Counted from the first letter of the stretch, positions 45,862 through 57,160 are shown. The stretch is DNA of 64,000 nt from Rhinopithecus roxellana (GCF_007565055.1 NC_044553.1:44071420-44135419), one strand, 5' to 3'. Notes: generated by a model from the sequence alone, not told the origin. Program-made: numbers and translations.

Positions 45862-47940
45862 ATGACATCAAATGCATAATAAGAGAATAACATTAGGCCA
45901 ACAAATTCAACAATACAATGGTTTTGTAGGTTTTAAATTATTAGCATGCACTATTACATTTAAACTATTACAATGCACCAAAATAGTCACAAGAAAAAAA
46001 CAGAAAATCTGAATAAGCCTATATCTAATAAACAAATTGAGTATGTTATGAAAAACCTTCCCAAAAAGAAAACTTCAGGGCCAGATGGTTTCACTGGTAA
46101 AAACATCAAAGTTACACAAATGTTTTCCAGAAGAGAAGAGGGGAGAATGTGTTTTTCAGAAAAGAGAGGAAGAGAAAACACCATCCACTTCATTTTCCGA
46201 GGTTAATTTTTATGGACTGAATTGTGCCTCCTCAAACTTTGTATGCTGAAGTTCCAACCTTTAGCACCTCAGATTGTAACCATATTTGGAGATAAGGTCT
46301 TTACGGAGCTGATTAAGTTAAAACGAGGCTGTTAGGGTAGGGCCCTAATTCAATATGACTAGCGTCCTTATAAGGGGAAGGACACCAGGGGCACATATGT
46401 ACACAGAGAAGAGACCACACGAGGACACAGCAAAAAGGCAGCCATCTGCACACCAAGGAGAGACGTCTGGAGAAACCAAACCTGCTAAGACCTTAATCTT
46501 GGACTGCTAGCCTCCTGAACTGTGAGAAAATTAATTTACATTGTTTAGACCGCCCACTCTGTGGCATTTCTTTATAGTAGCCCTACAAACTAATACAGTA
46601 ACATAAGCTTAATTGCAAAACCTGACAAAGATTGTATTTACATTTTACAGCTCAACATCCTTTACTGACATAGAGGCAAAATCCTTAACAAAATACTAAC
46701 AAATCAAATCAATAGAATATTAAAAGAGTAAATACTTAAAGATTAAGTAGGGCTTATCTCAGGAATGAAAGGTTAGTTTAACATTTTAAAATTGATAAAT
46801 GAAATTCATTATATTAACAAAAAAAGGAGAAAACCCATATGATCACTTCAATAGATACAGAAAATGAATTTCACAAAAATTCAACATTGATTCTTGATAA
46901 AAACTTACGGCAAATCAGAAATAGTAGGGAACTTCCTCAAATGAATAAAGGGCATCTATAAAATAAGTACAATATAATTAATGATGAAAGGCTGAATTGT
47001 TTTCCCCCAGAATAGGAATAAGGCAAAGATACCATGACCACTATTGTAAAATTCTATTCGACATTGTATTGGAGGTCTTAACCATTATAAGAAGGAAAGA
47101 ACAATAAATGCAAAGAAGATCAAAAGGGAAGAAGTAAAACTGTCCCTATTTGCAAATGATATGATTTTTAATGCAAAAATCCCAGGGAATCTAGAAAACA
47201 ATTACTAGAATCCATAAGTGAATTTCCCAAGGTCACAGGATACTGGGTTAATATATAAAAATCTATTTAAGGCAAACATTAAAATGTATATGCTTATATA
47301 CTAACAGCAAACTATTGAAAAATTGAATTTAAGAAGCAATTCCCTTTACAATAATACCAAAAATATAAAATAATTTTAAATAAATCTAACAAAAGATATT
47401 TACATTGAAATAAAATAATATACAGATATGTTGAGATATATACCATGTTTATGGACCAAAAGATTCAATATTATTAACATAACAATTCTCCCCAAATTGT
47501 GCCATTGGCAAAATGATAGATATACAGATTAATCATGCAGGCTGCAAAGTCCAGAAATAGACCCATATGTATAAGGTCAACTGAGTTTTGACACACGTGC
47601 CAAGGTAATTCAATGGTGAGAGGAAGAAATGGTAGCCTTTTTAGTAAGTGGTGCTGGAACAATTTTAGTGGATATCCCCTCCAAAATTTAAAAAAAAAAA
47701 AATTGACTGTTTACTCTAAAACCACACCATATGTAAAAATTAACTTGAAATGGATCACAGTCCTACATGTAAAACCTAAAATTATAAAACTTATAGAAAA
47801 AGAACATGGGAGTACATATTTGTGTCTTTGGGTTAGACAAAGATATTCCAGAGAGGACACAAAAAGTATAAACCTAAGGAAAGAAAATATTCGTGCTAAT
47901 ATGCCAGCAGTTTTAACCATCATTGCTTTTAGACCTCAAT
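45862..47940 (+). repeat. Old L1M ORF2 region, split by an MLT1 LTR
   Basis: 46000-46130 (agaaaatctgaataagcctat, gggccagatggtttcactgg) and 46600-47940 (atagaggcaaaatccttaac, tcaatagatacagaaaatg, ttcctcaaatgaataaaggg, ttgcaaatgatatgatt, aatggatcacagtcctac). A sense L1 with all frames broken. Confidence 0.75.
46211..46598 (+). mobile_element. Solo MLT1-type LTR (ERVL-MaLR)
   Basis: tatggactgaattgtgcctcc, catatttggagataaggtc, gggccctaattcaatatg, gacacagcaaaaaggcagcc, ttggactgctagcctcctg and the end acaaactaatacag follow the MLT1 LTR order. No retroviral genes are attached. Confidence 0.85.
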
Positions 47941-47981
47941 GAACATATCAGTGCACTGAAAAAGGTAAATAAATAAAATCT

Positions 47982-48300
47982 GGCCAGGCACAGTGGCTCA
48001 CACCTGTAATCCCAGCACTTTGGGAGGCTGAGGCTGGCAGATCACCTGAGGTCAGGAGTTCGAGACCAGCCTGACCAACATGGTCAAACCCCGTCTCTAC
48101 TGAAAATACAAAAATTAGCCAAGCGTGGTAACAGATGCCTGTAATCCAAGAAAATCAGGAGGCCGAGGCAGGAGAATAGCTTGCACTTGGAAGATGGAGG
48201 TTGCGGTGTGCTGAGATGGCACCACTGCACTCCAGCCTGGGCGACAGAGCAAAAAGTAAATAAAGTAAAATAAAATAAAATATAAATATAAATACATAAA
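47982..48300 (+). mobile_element. Alu (AluS-like)
   Basis: ggccaggcacagtggctcac to gcgacagagcaaaaagt and a (TAAAA)n/(ATAA)n tail. Flanks both contain ataaataaaatc. Confidence 0.94.
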
Positions 48301-48715
48301 TAAAATCCTAAATTATTATCCAAATAATTTTTACTCATAGAGTCTCACCTGAAAATTCTCATGAACCCTAAGAGGTCCATAGACCACTTTGAAAATAACA
48401 TTTTTTGCAACAATTAAAAGTAATGAACTACTAATGGATGCATCATACAGGTACAACGTTAAACAAAAGAAGCCAGGCACAAAGGAGAACATACTGTGTA
48501 GTTCCAGTTATACAACTTTCAGGAACAGGCTACACTGCTCTATGGAGGAAGTCAGAATAATGGTTACCTATGAGGGTCATGGGAAGAAGGGAATTAACTG
48601 AGAAAGGTCATGGGGGAAAGGACTTCTGGTTCTGTATTTTTATTTGGGTAATGGTTTGTGCATTTTACTGTATGAATGTCAATGTCACACTTTAATTAAA
48701 ATATAAAAAGAATAT
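48301..48715 (+). repeat. Old L1 3' end
   Basis: gcatcatacaggtacaacg, agaagccaggcacaaagg, gttccagttatacaac, ggaggaagtcagaataatgg and a terminal gtcacactttaattaaaatat fit an L1ME-type tail. Confidence 0.55.
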
Positions 48716-48950
48716 AAACCCTACGGAATATTTTCCTAATGAAACATTTCTATATTTAGAAGTATTTGATTAAACATCTTCTAACACTTTTATGCAACAA
48801 AACTGTAAGCAATGGGGCAATTTTAGGAAAGAATTCACAGCACTAAGAATTTGGAAATTCTACTTTGAAGATGATGGAGTATAACATTTATTTCGCATTT
48901 AATACTTTGTTAAGTACATTTGTATTTATATGTATCTCATTTCAGTAGAT
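48716..48950. other. Unassigned sequence
   Basis: AT-rich, no gene or repeat recognised. Confidence 0.35.
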
Positions 48951-49120
48951 GATTAGTTCCTTAAAGGTAGGAATGTATTTCATGTCTGTTACACTATAGA
49001 ATCTGGTACATAGTAGGTGCCTTATTGATTTATTTTCTCATTCACTCATGCAATAAAAATTTCTTTAGCATTTATGTGTAAGGTGCTTGCTAGTTCCTGG
49101 GTATATAATGATGGGTAGGT
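48951..49120. repeat. Two abutting L2 tail fragments, opposite orientation
   Basis: 48951-49035 reads as a sense L2 tail (gttccttaaaggtaggaatg, ctggtacatagtaggtgcc). 49036-49120 reads as the antisense tail (ctcattcactcatgcaataaa, taaggtgcttgctag). Confidence 0.45.
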
Positions 49121-50145
49121 GTGGGGCTCAATAAATTCCTGTTGATAACTGATTGATAATTATCAGCTACATTTCAGAAAGAGTATAACTCTCTTTACTC
49201 CTGAATTCCAAGTACAAGGGCACTAGAGATTTTAAACTTGTAAAAATAAGGGCACAAAAACACAGAGATGAATTAACTGACTTCTTAGGGTGATGCACTT
49301 GGTCATGAGTGGGGCAAGTGATTAAAATGGTTACAGCTTCTTTCTTGGACCAAGGTGCTAGGGGAATTCATTCAGATTGACTTGGGTTAATATTTCATTT
49401 AAATGCTCTCATTTCACTTCTACTACATGCACCTTCTCTGACTTACATTTCAGAACCTGCAGTCCGAATTGGTTTACTTCCACTTCAGATGCTGTCAAGA
49501 TAAATTAGACAACAAGGGTCCATGATACCATCGGAAGCAGAACGGCTATTAATAGGAAATATATAAGCAGTTTTATATTTCAATATAGTGTAGCACTTTT
49601 TTGGAGAATGTACTTTCTACTAAAAATGAAAGTGGATGTAACAAACCTTGGTGAATTTTGAAACATTAAAAAAATTCAAATTTTATTTCAATTTTTTGGC
49701 AAGTGTAGCCAAAGGAAGGTAGGTAACAGTAAATATTTTTATCTCCTTTCAATGGATCTAAAACCATTCTGCTGAATAACATCTGACAGGTTCCTGACTG
49801 TGAGCAGAGATAGGGTAACAACTCGGATGATACACACACTTGCATCAGATACAGACTCCATTTTTGCTGTAATCATCCATCCATAGCCTCGCCTGCTCAG
49901 CTGACAAGGCATGTTAATAATAAAGCATATTGTACCACAAGTGCATTGCCCTACATGGTGTTTATCTTGTTGGAAACTGTAATTGTTTGAAACAATGGCC
50001 TCAGTGAAAAAGATATGAAACATTATGAGCTGTGTAAAAACCAAAACAATTTGTACTAATAATGGTATTTGTTTGTGAAGCATTAAAACATAGATTATGC
50101 TGCACAGAGTTAATGACTCAGTCTTGCTTTTAGGTTTACTTTTTA
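49121..50145. other. Repeat-poor stretch, possible conserved noncoding DNA
   Basis: No repeat or gene is recognised. 49740-50110 has a 114-codon frame on the minus strand with no domain I know. Composition is even and free of repeat hallmarks, so it could be regulatory, but conservation is untested. Confidence 0.35.
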
Positions 50146-50149
50146 TTCT

Positions 50150-50325
50150 AGTCCTGTGAGATAACCTGGAATTTCAAGCCAAGCCTGGTGGAGAAACAGA
50201 GTTCCCCTACCAGAAAGTAAACTCCACTTTGGCTTACTCACCAATGTCTCCCTAGCACATAGCACAGTACTTGGAAAACAGTCAACAGGTAATATTTGTT
50301 AAATGAAAGAAATGAATAAATATGA
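50150..50325 (+). repeat. L2 3'-end fragment
   Basis: ccaatgtctccctagcacatagcacagtacttgg, then aatatttgttaaatgaaag, is the L2 tail order. Confidence 0.5.
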
Positions 50326-50832
50326 GTATAAGGAAAAAGTGGAACACATTTCAGGTTCAAGCCAAGCCATTATCAGAATTCTTCCAGGATGTGGTTCAAA
50401 GAAATAGAGTCGGACTTAATCTCCAGGGGACAAGGACTCCCATATTGCTTCCCTTTCACCCTCTCCCAATTCAGCCGATGGGACTCCCACATTGCTGAGC
50501 CAATGGAGAAGCCCCAGGTATAGAACCAAGGGAGGAAAGGATAAAGTATGCCCTTTCCCATCTCCCCGCATCCTCCCCAATCCCACCCAATAAAATCTGG
50601 ATATGTTCTTGCAGTTTTCAATCTGAATTCTCTTGGAACAACAAAAGGGGCTTCAGCTCTCCTCTGATTCTTAATAACACAGTGCCAGGTAGAACAGCCT
50701 GCATGTATTTTAGCCCCTAACCACTGTGAGGGGCTAGGAGAAGAGTAAGATCTTAGGAAGACAGACAGATGGAAGGCCAGGTCTTGAAATGGAGCTGGTT
50801 CACCTCTCTATTGGGGTAGCAAAGAAAGAATA
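50326..50832. other. Unassigned sequence
   Basis: CT-rich 50440-50620 with cccaataaaatc at about 50587 could be an LTR-like polyadenylation region, but no family is recognised. Confidence 0.25.
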
Positions 50833-50958
50833 TGGCTGGGTGTGGTGGCTCACACCTATAATCCTAGTACTTTGGAAGGCCAAGGTTGGAGGATTACTTG
50901 AGCCCAGGATTTCGAGACCAGCCTGAACAACATAAGGAGATCCTGTCTCTATGAAATT

Positions 50959-51006
<48 letters not shown>

Positions 51007-51480
51007 AGACAGAGTCTTGCTCTGTCACCCAGGCTGGAGTGCAGTGGCGCGATCTTGGCTCACTGCAACCTCTGCCACCCGGGTTCAAGCGACTCTCCTG
51101 CCTCAGCCTCCTGAGTAGCTGGGATTACAGGTATGTGCCACCATGCCTAGCTAATTTTTGTATTTTTAGTACAGACAGGGTTTCAGCATCTTGGCCAGGC
51201 TGGTCTTGAACTCCTGACCTTGTGATCCACCCATCTCGGCCTCCCAAAGTGCTAGGATTACAGGCATGAGCCACTGCACCCGGCCCAAAAAGACAAAGTT
51301 TTTTAAATCAGCTGAGCATAGTGGCTTGTGCCTATAGTCCCAGCTACTCAAGAGACTGAGATGAGAGGATCACTGGACCCCAGGAGGTTGAAGCTGCAGT
51401 GAGCAGTGAGCCATGATCACACCACTGCACTCCAGTCTGAGCAACAGAGCCAGACCCTTTTGCCAAAAGAAAGAAAGAGA
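50833..51480 (+). mobile_element. AluJ-like element split by a second Alu
   Basis: Left arm 50833-50960 (ggctgggtgtggtggctcac to ctctatgaaattt) and right arm 51286-51480 (aaaaagacaaag, gctgagcatagtggcttgtg, to cagacccttttgcc). They are separated exactly at the central A-rich linker by the antisense Alu. Confidence 0.93.
50961..51285 (-). mobile_element. Alu with 45-base poly-T, antisense, nested
   Basis: T45 at 50961-51005, gagacagagtcttgctctg, full body, and the head ending gcacccggcc. The long pure tail points to a later insertion than its host. Confidence 0.95.
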
Positions 51481-51620
51481 AGACGGGGGAGAGAGGGAGA
51501 GAGAAGGGAGGGAGAGAGGGAGAGAGAAGGGAGGAAGAGAGGGAGAGAGAAGGGAGGGAGAGAGGGAGAGAGAAGGGAAGAGAAGGGAAGGAGAGGAGAG
51601 GGGAGGGAAGGGGATGGATA
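51466..51620. repeat. GA-rich minisatellite, 23 bp unit
   Basis: Four tandem units of about 23 bp (gagagggagagagaaggg plus aggga) start at 51491, 51514, 51537 and 51560, then degenerate GGGAA units. It grew from the tail of the AluJ. Confidence 0.9.
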
Positions 51621-51769
51621 ATGATAGAACAATTTGGAGGTGATGAAGAACAGTAGATATAGAAACATTCTGAGGTAGAGGAAAGGAAAAATTAAGGAAC
51701 TTGTTGGGGCCTAAGGCATAGCCACTTTTTTTCTGGCAAAATTTGATGTTGTTCTGATTATATCCACCC

Positions 51770-52270
51770 ATGTGTTCACAAAGGGTGATTTCTCTCCCCA
51801 GCATGAGGAGTAGATTACGATTAGTGTCACCCCTCTTACAAATAATCAGTTTAGGATTCGTGTGTGACACAATTCTGCCCAGTGGGACTCAGTTCTGCTA
51901 GAAGCCTCTAAAAAGGGTTTCCCTTCCTTTACTGTGAGAGGGAGGGAGGGAGGGAGGCAGAGAGAGAGAGAGAGGGAGAGAGAGAGAGAAATAGTATCCC
52001 TATACTTTGCTACTTTGCTGGATGCCCGACTGTATTTGACATCAAGACAAGCAGACGCCATCGTTTAGCCATGAAGCGATATGACAGGAGAAATTACTAT
52101 CATGTGAAGAAGGAAGAGCAGAAAGAAGAATCCTACTTCAATCCTGGACAACTTCCCTAAGTCATTTGACCAACCAATACTGGAACCACCTTTCTCCAAA
52201 CTTCTTATTTTATGAGATAATAAATTCCATATTTTTCATATTTCCACCTCTAGTCAGGTTTCCTGTTGTT
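51770..52270 (+). repeat. Unassigned old repeat with embedded GA/GGGA tract
   Basis: gacacaattctgcccagtgggac, cagacgccatcgtttagccatg, caaacttcttattttatgagataataaattcc has the layout of an old LTR or MER element ending in a poly(A)-signal-like stretch. (GGGA)n/(GA)n at 51937-51989. Confidence 0.35.
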
Positions 52271-53589
52271 TGCACTTTTGTTGATACCTTGATTTTTTTT
52301 TGTACTAAAGGAGGAAGTGAGGGCATGTGTTATGAATGTGAAATGTGGAAGTTAAAAAGTTTGAAACAGGTATTTCAGTTTTCACTTACAGCCTCCTTCC
52401 ATCTTCTTCCCCCTCGCCAACTCCTACTGGATTCAGACAAGGGTCAGCACACAAGGCTGAATATAAAAGGACCTCTCCCTTCCCAAGACTTTGTCTTTGT
52501 TCCTAGCTCAAGCTCAGTGTGTCCGGCTCCTTCTTCCTCAAAGATTGTTCCGTCCCAGCAGGCTCCTCAATCGCTCCAGTCAATTGGCTTCTAGAGCCAT
52601 CAGTTCCACAGATTCATCACAGGTCTGGACTACAGACACAGTTTACACTCAACTGGGGAGCTCCCACCACAGCACCGTTCTGTACCTGTATCTAGCAATG
52701 CTTTGTAGCCTTTAAGCAGAAATAGGGAATTAAAATGGCCAGAATTTAGGGATGGAAACTGGCACAGACATGGAAAACCATCTGAGAATGCAGGAGTTAG
52801 CTGGGTTTACTAGATTATAACTCTTATGAAGACCACATAGCACACAACTCAGCATATAGTCTTAACATATGTATATTGAATTTCTTTGAAATGACCAAAT
52901 TGTAGGCAGATAAAATGGCTTCCTTTAACAGAATCTTCCCTTCAGAGAGTGCCTTTCAATGGCACCACTTTCCCTCCACCCGAAATAAAATCTTCAACAT
53001 TTTCACCTTATTTTTATAACACACTGAAATAGTGAGTGTGGTGAAGATAGTTCTATTCAGTTTGCTACGAAGAAGCAAGACACAAAGATCTGACTTGGCC
53101 ACCAACCCCGAGGGCATCCCTTTGCAGAACTGGGATGGTCCCTCATTCCCCAGTGGTCTCAAGCCTTTGTTCTGATGTCCCTGTATGTAATTGTTTTGAT
53201 AGCAATTTCCCTGGTTCTCTCACTAGCTTGCTAAACACGCATGTCAATCACATTCAAGAACACCATGGGCCTAAGGGTCAGCCACATCTCAGGACAATGT
53301 GATTCAAAAGAGGACACAAGGCATAACATAACATTTTCTCCTTCTAGCATGTATGTCAGTTCCGTTGCGGCCTGACAATGTGTAAAGAGTGTTGTTTTTT
53401 TCCTTCCCCCAGATGCAGAAAGGAAAGGATATATTAAGTACTCTGATCACAGCTTTAAAGCAAGCGAGAAACCCATCAGTCTAAGATCCTCTTACTAGAG
53501 AACACTCAATGGTACTGAAAGAGTTCTTCACCTAAACTCTAAAGAACCCGAAGAGAGGTCCAGTTTTTTCCTCCCAAAGATCCATCTCT
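52271..53589. other. Unassigned sequence upstream of the CpG island
   Basis: No repeat is recognised. A 142-codon frame at 52166-52594 crosses from the old repeat into this stretch and has no recognisable domain, so I do not call it a gene. Confidence 0.35.
52462..52470 (+). promoter_or_regulatory. TATA-like box
   Basis: TATAAAAGG on the plus strand in a stretch without recognisable repeats, about 1.1 kb before the CpG island. A textbook TATA match, but without an identifiable downstream exon it may be chance. Confidence 0.2.
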
Positions 53590-53870
53590 AGAGCTTCACT
53601 CCCCAGTAGGTTAGGGAAGCCGGGACGGTGGGAGAGCCACAGATACTTCTCCTACGGAACCCTTGGACCTCTTGCCCCGTTTCCCTGTCACTTTAGGGAG
53701 CAGCAAGCAAAAGCCCACAGGCCAGAGCCCAGGGTCCAGGCCCGAAGACGGAGCAGGCCCGACAGAGAGAGGCGGCCGGAAGGGCAGCGTCGCGGGGCTG
53801 GAGGCTGTTGCTGGGAGGCGTGGATTCTGGAAAGTGCGTGTGCGCGTCCCTCGAGCACCGCCCGCGGAGC

Positions 53871-53880
53871 CGATTGGCCA
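53871..53880 (-). promoter_or_regulatory. CCAAT box (NF-Y type)
   Basis: CGATTGGCCA on the plus strand, i.e. TGGCCAATCG on the minus strand, in the middle of the island. A common element of CpG-island promoters. Its orientation does not settle transcription direction. Confidence 0.5.
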
Positions 53881-54090
53881 AGACGCGCGGCGGGGGAAGC
53901 CCTTGGCTAATCTCCTGCCACTCAGCCCGGCCGACGTCGGCGCCGGGGCTGCAGCGCCGTGGACCTCTTGCCGCGCTGTGCCGGGCCGCGCGCGGAAGGA
54001 CAAATAGTCCCGGCGGCAGTGCCGCGCGCCCCTTCGCGGCTCTGCTCGCCCCACCCTGGCTGCCGAGCCCGAGGCCGGGGCAGCGGGAAG

Positions 54091-54104
54091 TGGGGGCGGG
54101 CGGA
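54091..54104 (+). promoter_or_regulatory. GC box (Sp1-type)
   Basis: TGGGGGCGGGCGGA contains the GGGGCGGG core. It lies in the island about 220 bp from the CCAAT box. Confidence 0.5.
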
Positions 54105-54380
54105 GCAGGGTCGGTCTCTGCGGCTCTCCGACCCCGGCTCCACTCTTTGCGGCCAGACGGGTGGATTGCGCTCCCTAGGGAAGAGTAATTGGATTCCGGG
54201 CTCCCTCCAGCCGGGATCAGCGGAAGTCGGCTGCCGAGCCTGCAGCCTGGGAGGGGCATGTGGGGAGGAGGGAAAGGTGGGGAGCCGCCGCCGGGAGGGA
54301 CGCGGTGAAACCACTGTCCCCTTAAGTGCCTGCGTGCTTGTTTCTGTACAGGCCGCAGCGGGAAGCTGGGTATAGAGAAG

Positions 54381-54849
54381 GATTAACAGAGATTGCACCC
54401 TGGTGTCCTTTCCTCTCAGGCACGTGACTCCAGCCCCTTCCAAGTTGTCATACTCATTGTGAGATTCACCTGGTTGCTGATACTCAGGAGAGGAATACTT
54501 TGGAAGCCTTGAGTCTTCCAGCCATCACCCTTCTGTTTTTCTCTCAAAGCTCCACTTGGAGCTCAGCTGGAGAAGGAAGTGAAGTCTGTGAAGTCTGGAA
54601 CTGGACATGTCTCTTACTAACAACGTAATAATTCTGGAGAAAACAGCATTCTTACCACTATCATCCAGGAACGTATCCCAAGTCCCTGCGTTGGCAGTAG
54701 CAAACTTCCCATAATTCCTTTCCCCTTGAGGAGCTGCAGCCAGAGTGAGAGCCTTAAGCAGAGTTTTTGGGTGAGATGACAGGCATGTTCTAGGAGTTGT
54801 GACTTAGACTCGAACCTCTTGTGATTTTTTTTCTTTTCATCTTAATTAC
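54381..54849. other. Unassigned sequence after the island
   Basis: GC content falls quickly. No repeat or coding signature recognised. Confidence 0.35.
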
Positions 54850-55380
54850 CGCATTTCACTCATTCATCATGAAAGAAACTCTTATTGAAGGCTTTGTTTG
54901 TGCCAGGCTCTGTTCTACTTATCAGACATACGAATGCACTCTTGGAACCTCATTACAGTTGCTCCAGTGGGGGAGATAGTACATTTACAATCATACACAA
55001 TTATATAATGTCATGTAGGGAAAAGCGCTATGAAGAAAAAGCAGAGCAGAAGGACAAAGAAGGATGCAGATGAGAGTTGGACACTTTTATATCTTAGATA
55101 AGTTGATTGAAGAAGGCCTCTTTTAGGAAGTTATGTTTAAACAGAGATCTGGATGAAATGAGGTAGAAAGCCAAGCAAACATTGGGGTTGTGGGGGGTGG
55201 GGAGAAGTTTCTGGGCAGAAGGAAGAGCAAGTGCAAAGGCTCTGCAGCCAGAGACAGTTTGGTGAGTTTGAATTAGTAGAAAGGAGGCCAATGTGAATGC
55301 TGTGCAGTAAGCCAGAAAAACAATTGGAAATAAGGCTGGAGATGGGGTGATGAGTATGTGTGTGCTTGGTATTTACTTTT
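54850..55380 (-). repeat. L2 LINE, antisense
   Basis: A well-ordered antisense L2: cactcattcatcatgaaag, ttgtgccaggctctgttctac, agcgctatgaagaaaaagc, gaagaaggcctcttttagg, gatctggatgaaatgagg, ggcagaaggaagagcaagtgcaaagg and aaaggaggccaatgtg. Confidence 0.8.
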
Positions 55381-55439
55381 AACATAATTTGAAAGTTCTC
55401 TAAGTTTTGTATGCACTAAAGTGTCCTGCATTCTTCCTG

Positions 55440-56500
55440 TGTCTCCACCAGACACTACATTTCATTTCATTCAGAGACACCATTTTTTTTCCTCCTGGTC
55501 TAGCAGTGTTTATTTCTGCTTTTCTCTCACCCTCTTGTACTTATCTCCAACTATTGGTTTAAGTGTTTCTTCTGTGCAGATCCTTATCTTTAATGTTACC
55601 TTTTTTGCCCCCAACTTGTATATTTGCCTCTTTATCTCATCAACGTATTTAATTGGACATCTTGCCATCTTCTGGTTTCGACAGGTCCAAAACCCAATCT
55701 CATAATCTCATCTTTCCAAAATCACTTCCCTTCTTTCTCATTGATTCCACTGCTACCTCTGCCACCCAAGTTGAATACATAGATGTCATTTTTTACCCAT
55801 TCCTTCCTTTTATTTCTTTTAACCAGTCATCTCAGGGCCTTCGATTTATCCTTTAAAATACCGCATGTCAAATCCCTTCCTCTGTCTCTACTTCAGGGTC
55901 TCTGTCTAAGCCGTTAAATGTTGCCAGCTAGGATTACTTCAGCAGTTTCTACGTAACCTTTCTGACTTCCTTCTCGCTCTACTCCAATCTAACCTGCCAG
56001 AATAATTCTTCTGAATCTTCACTCTTAGCACATCTCTGTGCTTCAGCACCTTTATGGCTAAATTTTCTCTTTTGTTAAATTTAAACTCTTCTGACTGAAT
56101 TTATTTTTCTTTTTTTTGAGACAGGGTCTCACTCTGTCGCCTAGGTGCCAAGGCTGGAGTGCAGTGGTGTGATCACAGCTCACTGCAGCCTCTACCTCTC
56201 AGTGTTCAAGTGAACCTCCCACCTCAGCCTCCTGAGTAACTGGGACTACAGGCATGTGCCACCACACCCGGCAATTTTTTTAAATTTTTTGTAGAGACAG
56301 ATTTTTGCCATGTTGCCCAGGCTGGTCTTGAACTCCTGGGCTCAAGTGATCAACCTGCCCCGGCTTCTCAGAGTGCTGGGATTATAGGCATGAGCCACTG
56401 TGCCCGGCCCTGACTGAATTTCAAGCTCTTTCCCCAGTCTGGTTCCCTTCTACCCTGTGAACCACTCCTCAGTCTACCATTTCCATTTTAGTTAGGTTCC
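55440..56500 (+). repeat. L2 LINE ORF2 region, sense, split by an Alu
   Basis: caggtccaaaacccaatctcat, agttgaatacatagatgtcat, aggattacttcagcagtttc, gacttccttctcgctctactc, aatctaacctgcc, and after the Alu caagctctttccccagtctgg. It faces the antisense L2 just upstream. Confidence 0.6.
56103..56409 (-). mobile_element. AluJ-like element, antisense
   Basis: gagacagggtctcactctgtc with a small duplication (gcctaggtgccaaggctgg), ending ccactgtgcccggcc. Perfect 12 bp target duplication CTGACTGAATTT at 56091-56102 and 56410-56421. Confidence 0.96.
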
Positions 56501-56569
56501 CCCAGAAGTATATTTATATTCACTCATTCCTATATGTATTTGTTTATGGATCTATCCTCACATAACTTA

Positions 56570-57160
56570 GTATTTGATTCAGTAAGGATCCATTGGTTAC
56601 AAGTGACATAAAATCCAACCCAAATTGGTGTAAAGTGAGAAGGGAATGTATTCTCACATACCTGAAAAGTTGAAGATAGTTCTGTTAGATATGGCTTGGC
56701 TGAAGAGTTCCAACTATATCATCAAGATTCACATTCTCCACTTGAACCTGTGCAGAGGTTGCAGTGAGCTTGAGATCGCACCATTGCACTCCAGCCTGGG
56801 CGACAGAGCAAGACTCTGTCTCAAAAAAAAAAAAAAAAAAGAGAGATTTGGATTCTCCCCCACATGTTAGCACTCTCCTCTGCTGTTTGCTTCATTCATT
56901 CCACAAATGAGCAACCAGAAGCTCCAGACCATCCTCACTACCAACAAAGGTCAAGTGCCCATTCTTTTGTCAGCCAATCAGTGTTGCCAAAAGAATGAGA
57001 TGCTCAGATTGGCCTGGACTGATTCACAAGCCCATCCCAGGAGTTGTGTCTATCAGTAACACGTGAATGGCACAGATGACTTGACTTAAAATAGAGGTAT
57101 GGTTATCAGAAAAAGAGCAGATGTGTCCTGGGTAATGGAAACAGCAGACACACACACATC
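56570..57160 (+). repeat. Unassigned old interspersed repeat, split by an Alu fragment
   Basis: acaagtgacataaaatccaacccaaattgg, tatggcttggctgaagagttcc, then agaagctccagaccatcc, ttgtcagccaatcagtgttgcc and gattggcctggactgattc. The same layout recurs at 20880-21425 and 59395-59740. No name assigned. Confidence 0.4.
56740..56838 (+). mobile_element. Alu, strongly 5'-truncated
   Basis: Only the last ~85 bp (gtgcagaggttgcagtgag to gactctgtctc) and an A18 tail. agattcacattctcc before and agatttggattctcc after look like a target duplication, so it is a truncated insertion and not a deletion remnant. Confidence 0.88.

Larger units (their letters stand above)
53590..54380. promoter_or_regulatory. CpG island, candidate promoter and first exon
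   Basis: An abrupt change to GC-rich sequence with dense CpG (eight CpG within 53881-53940) in a window otherwise almost free of CpG outside young Alus. It holds an inverted CCAAT box and GC boxes and lacks a TATA box. Long frames exist on both strands (53663-54007, 53959-54375, 53611-54054 and 53922-54443 among others), but they overlap each other and reflect the shortage of stops in GC-rich DNA. A pyrimidine tract ending tttctgtacag at 54351 could be a plus-strand splice acceptor. I cannot identify the gene or the direction of transcription. Confidence 0.75.

Noticed and set aside
48951..49120. Opposed L2 tails as a functional hairpin
   Set aside because: The two pieces are diverged and do not form matched arms; more likely separate old fragments.
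51491..51582. Regular short repeats resembling a CRISPR array
   Set aside because: Units are directly tandem with no unique spacers, in eukaryotic DNA, grown from an Alu tail.
51406..51643. Arg/Glu/Gly-rich frames over the GA tract
   Set aside because: Translation of a GA minisatellite gives such frames in every register.
52166..52594. 142-codon frame as a novel gene
   Set aside because: Begins in an old repeat, has no recognisable domain and no promoter-exon context beyond a TATA-like word.
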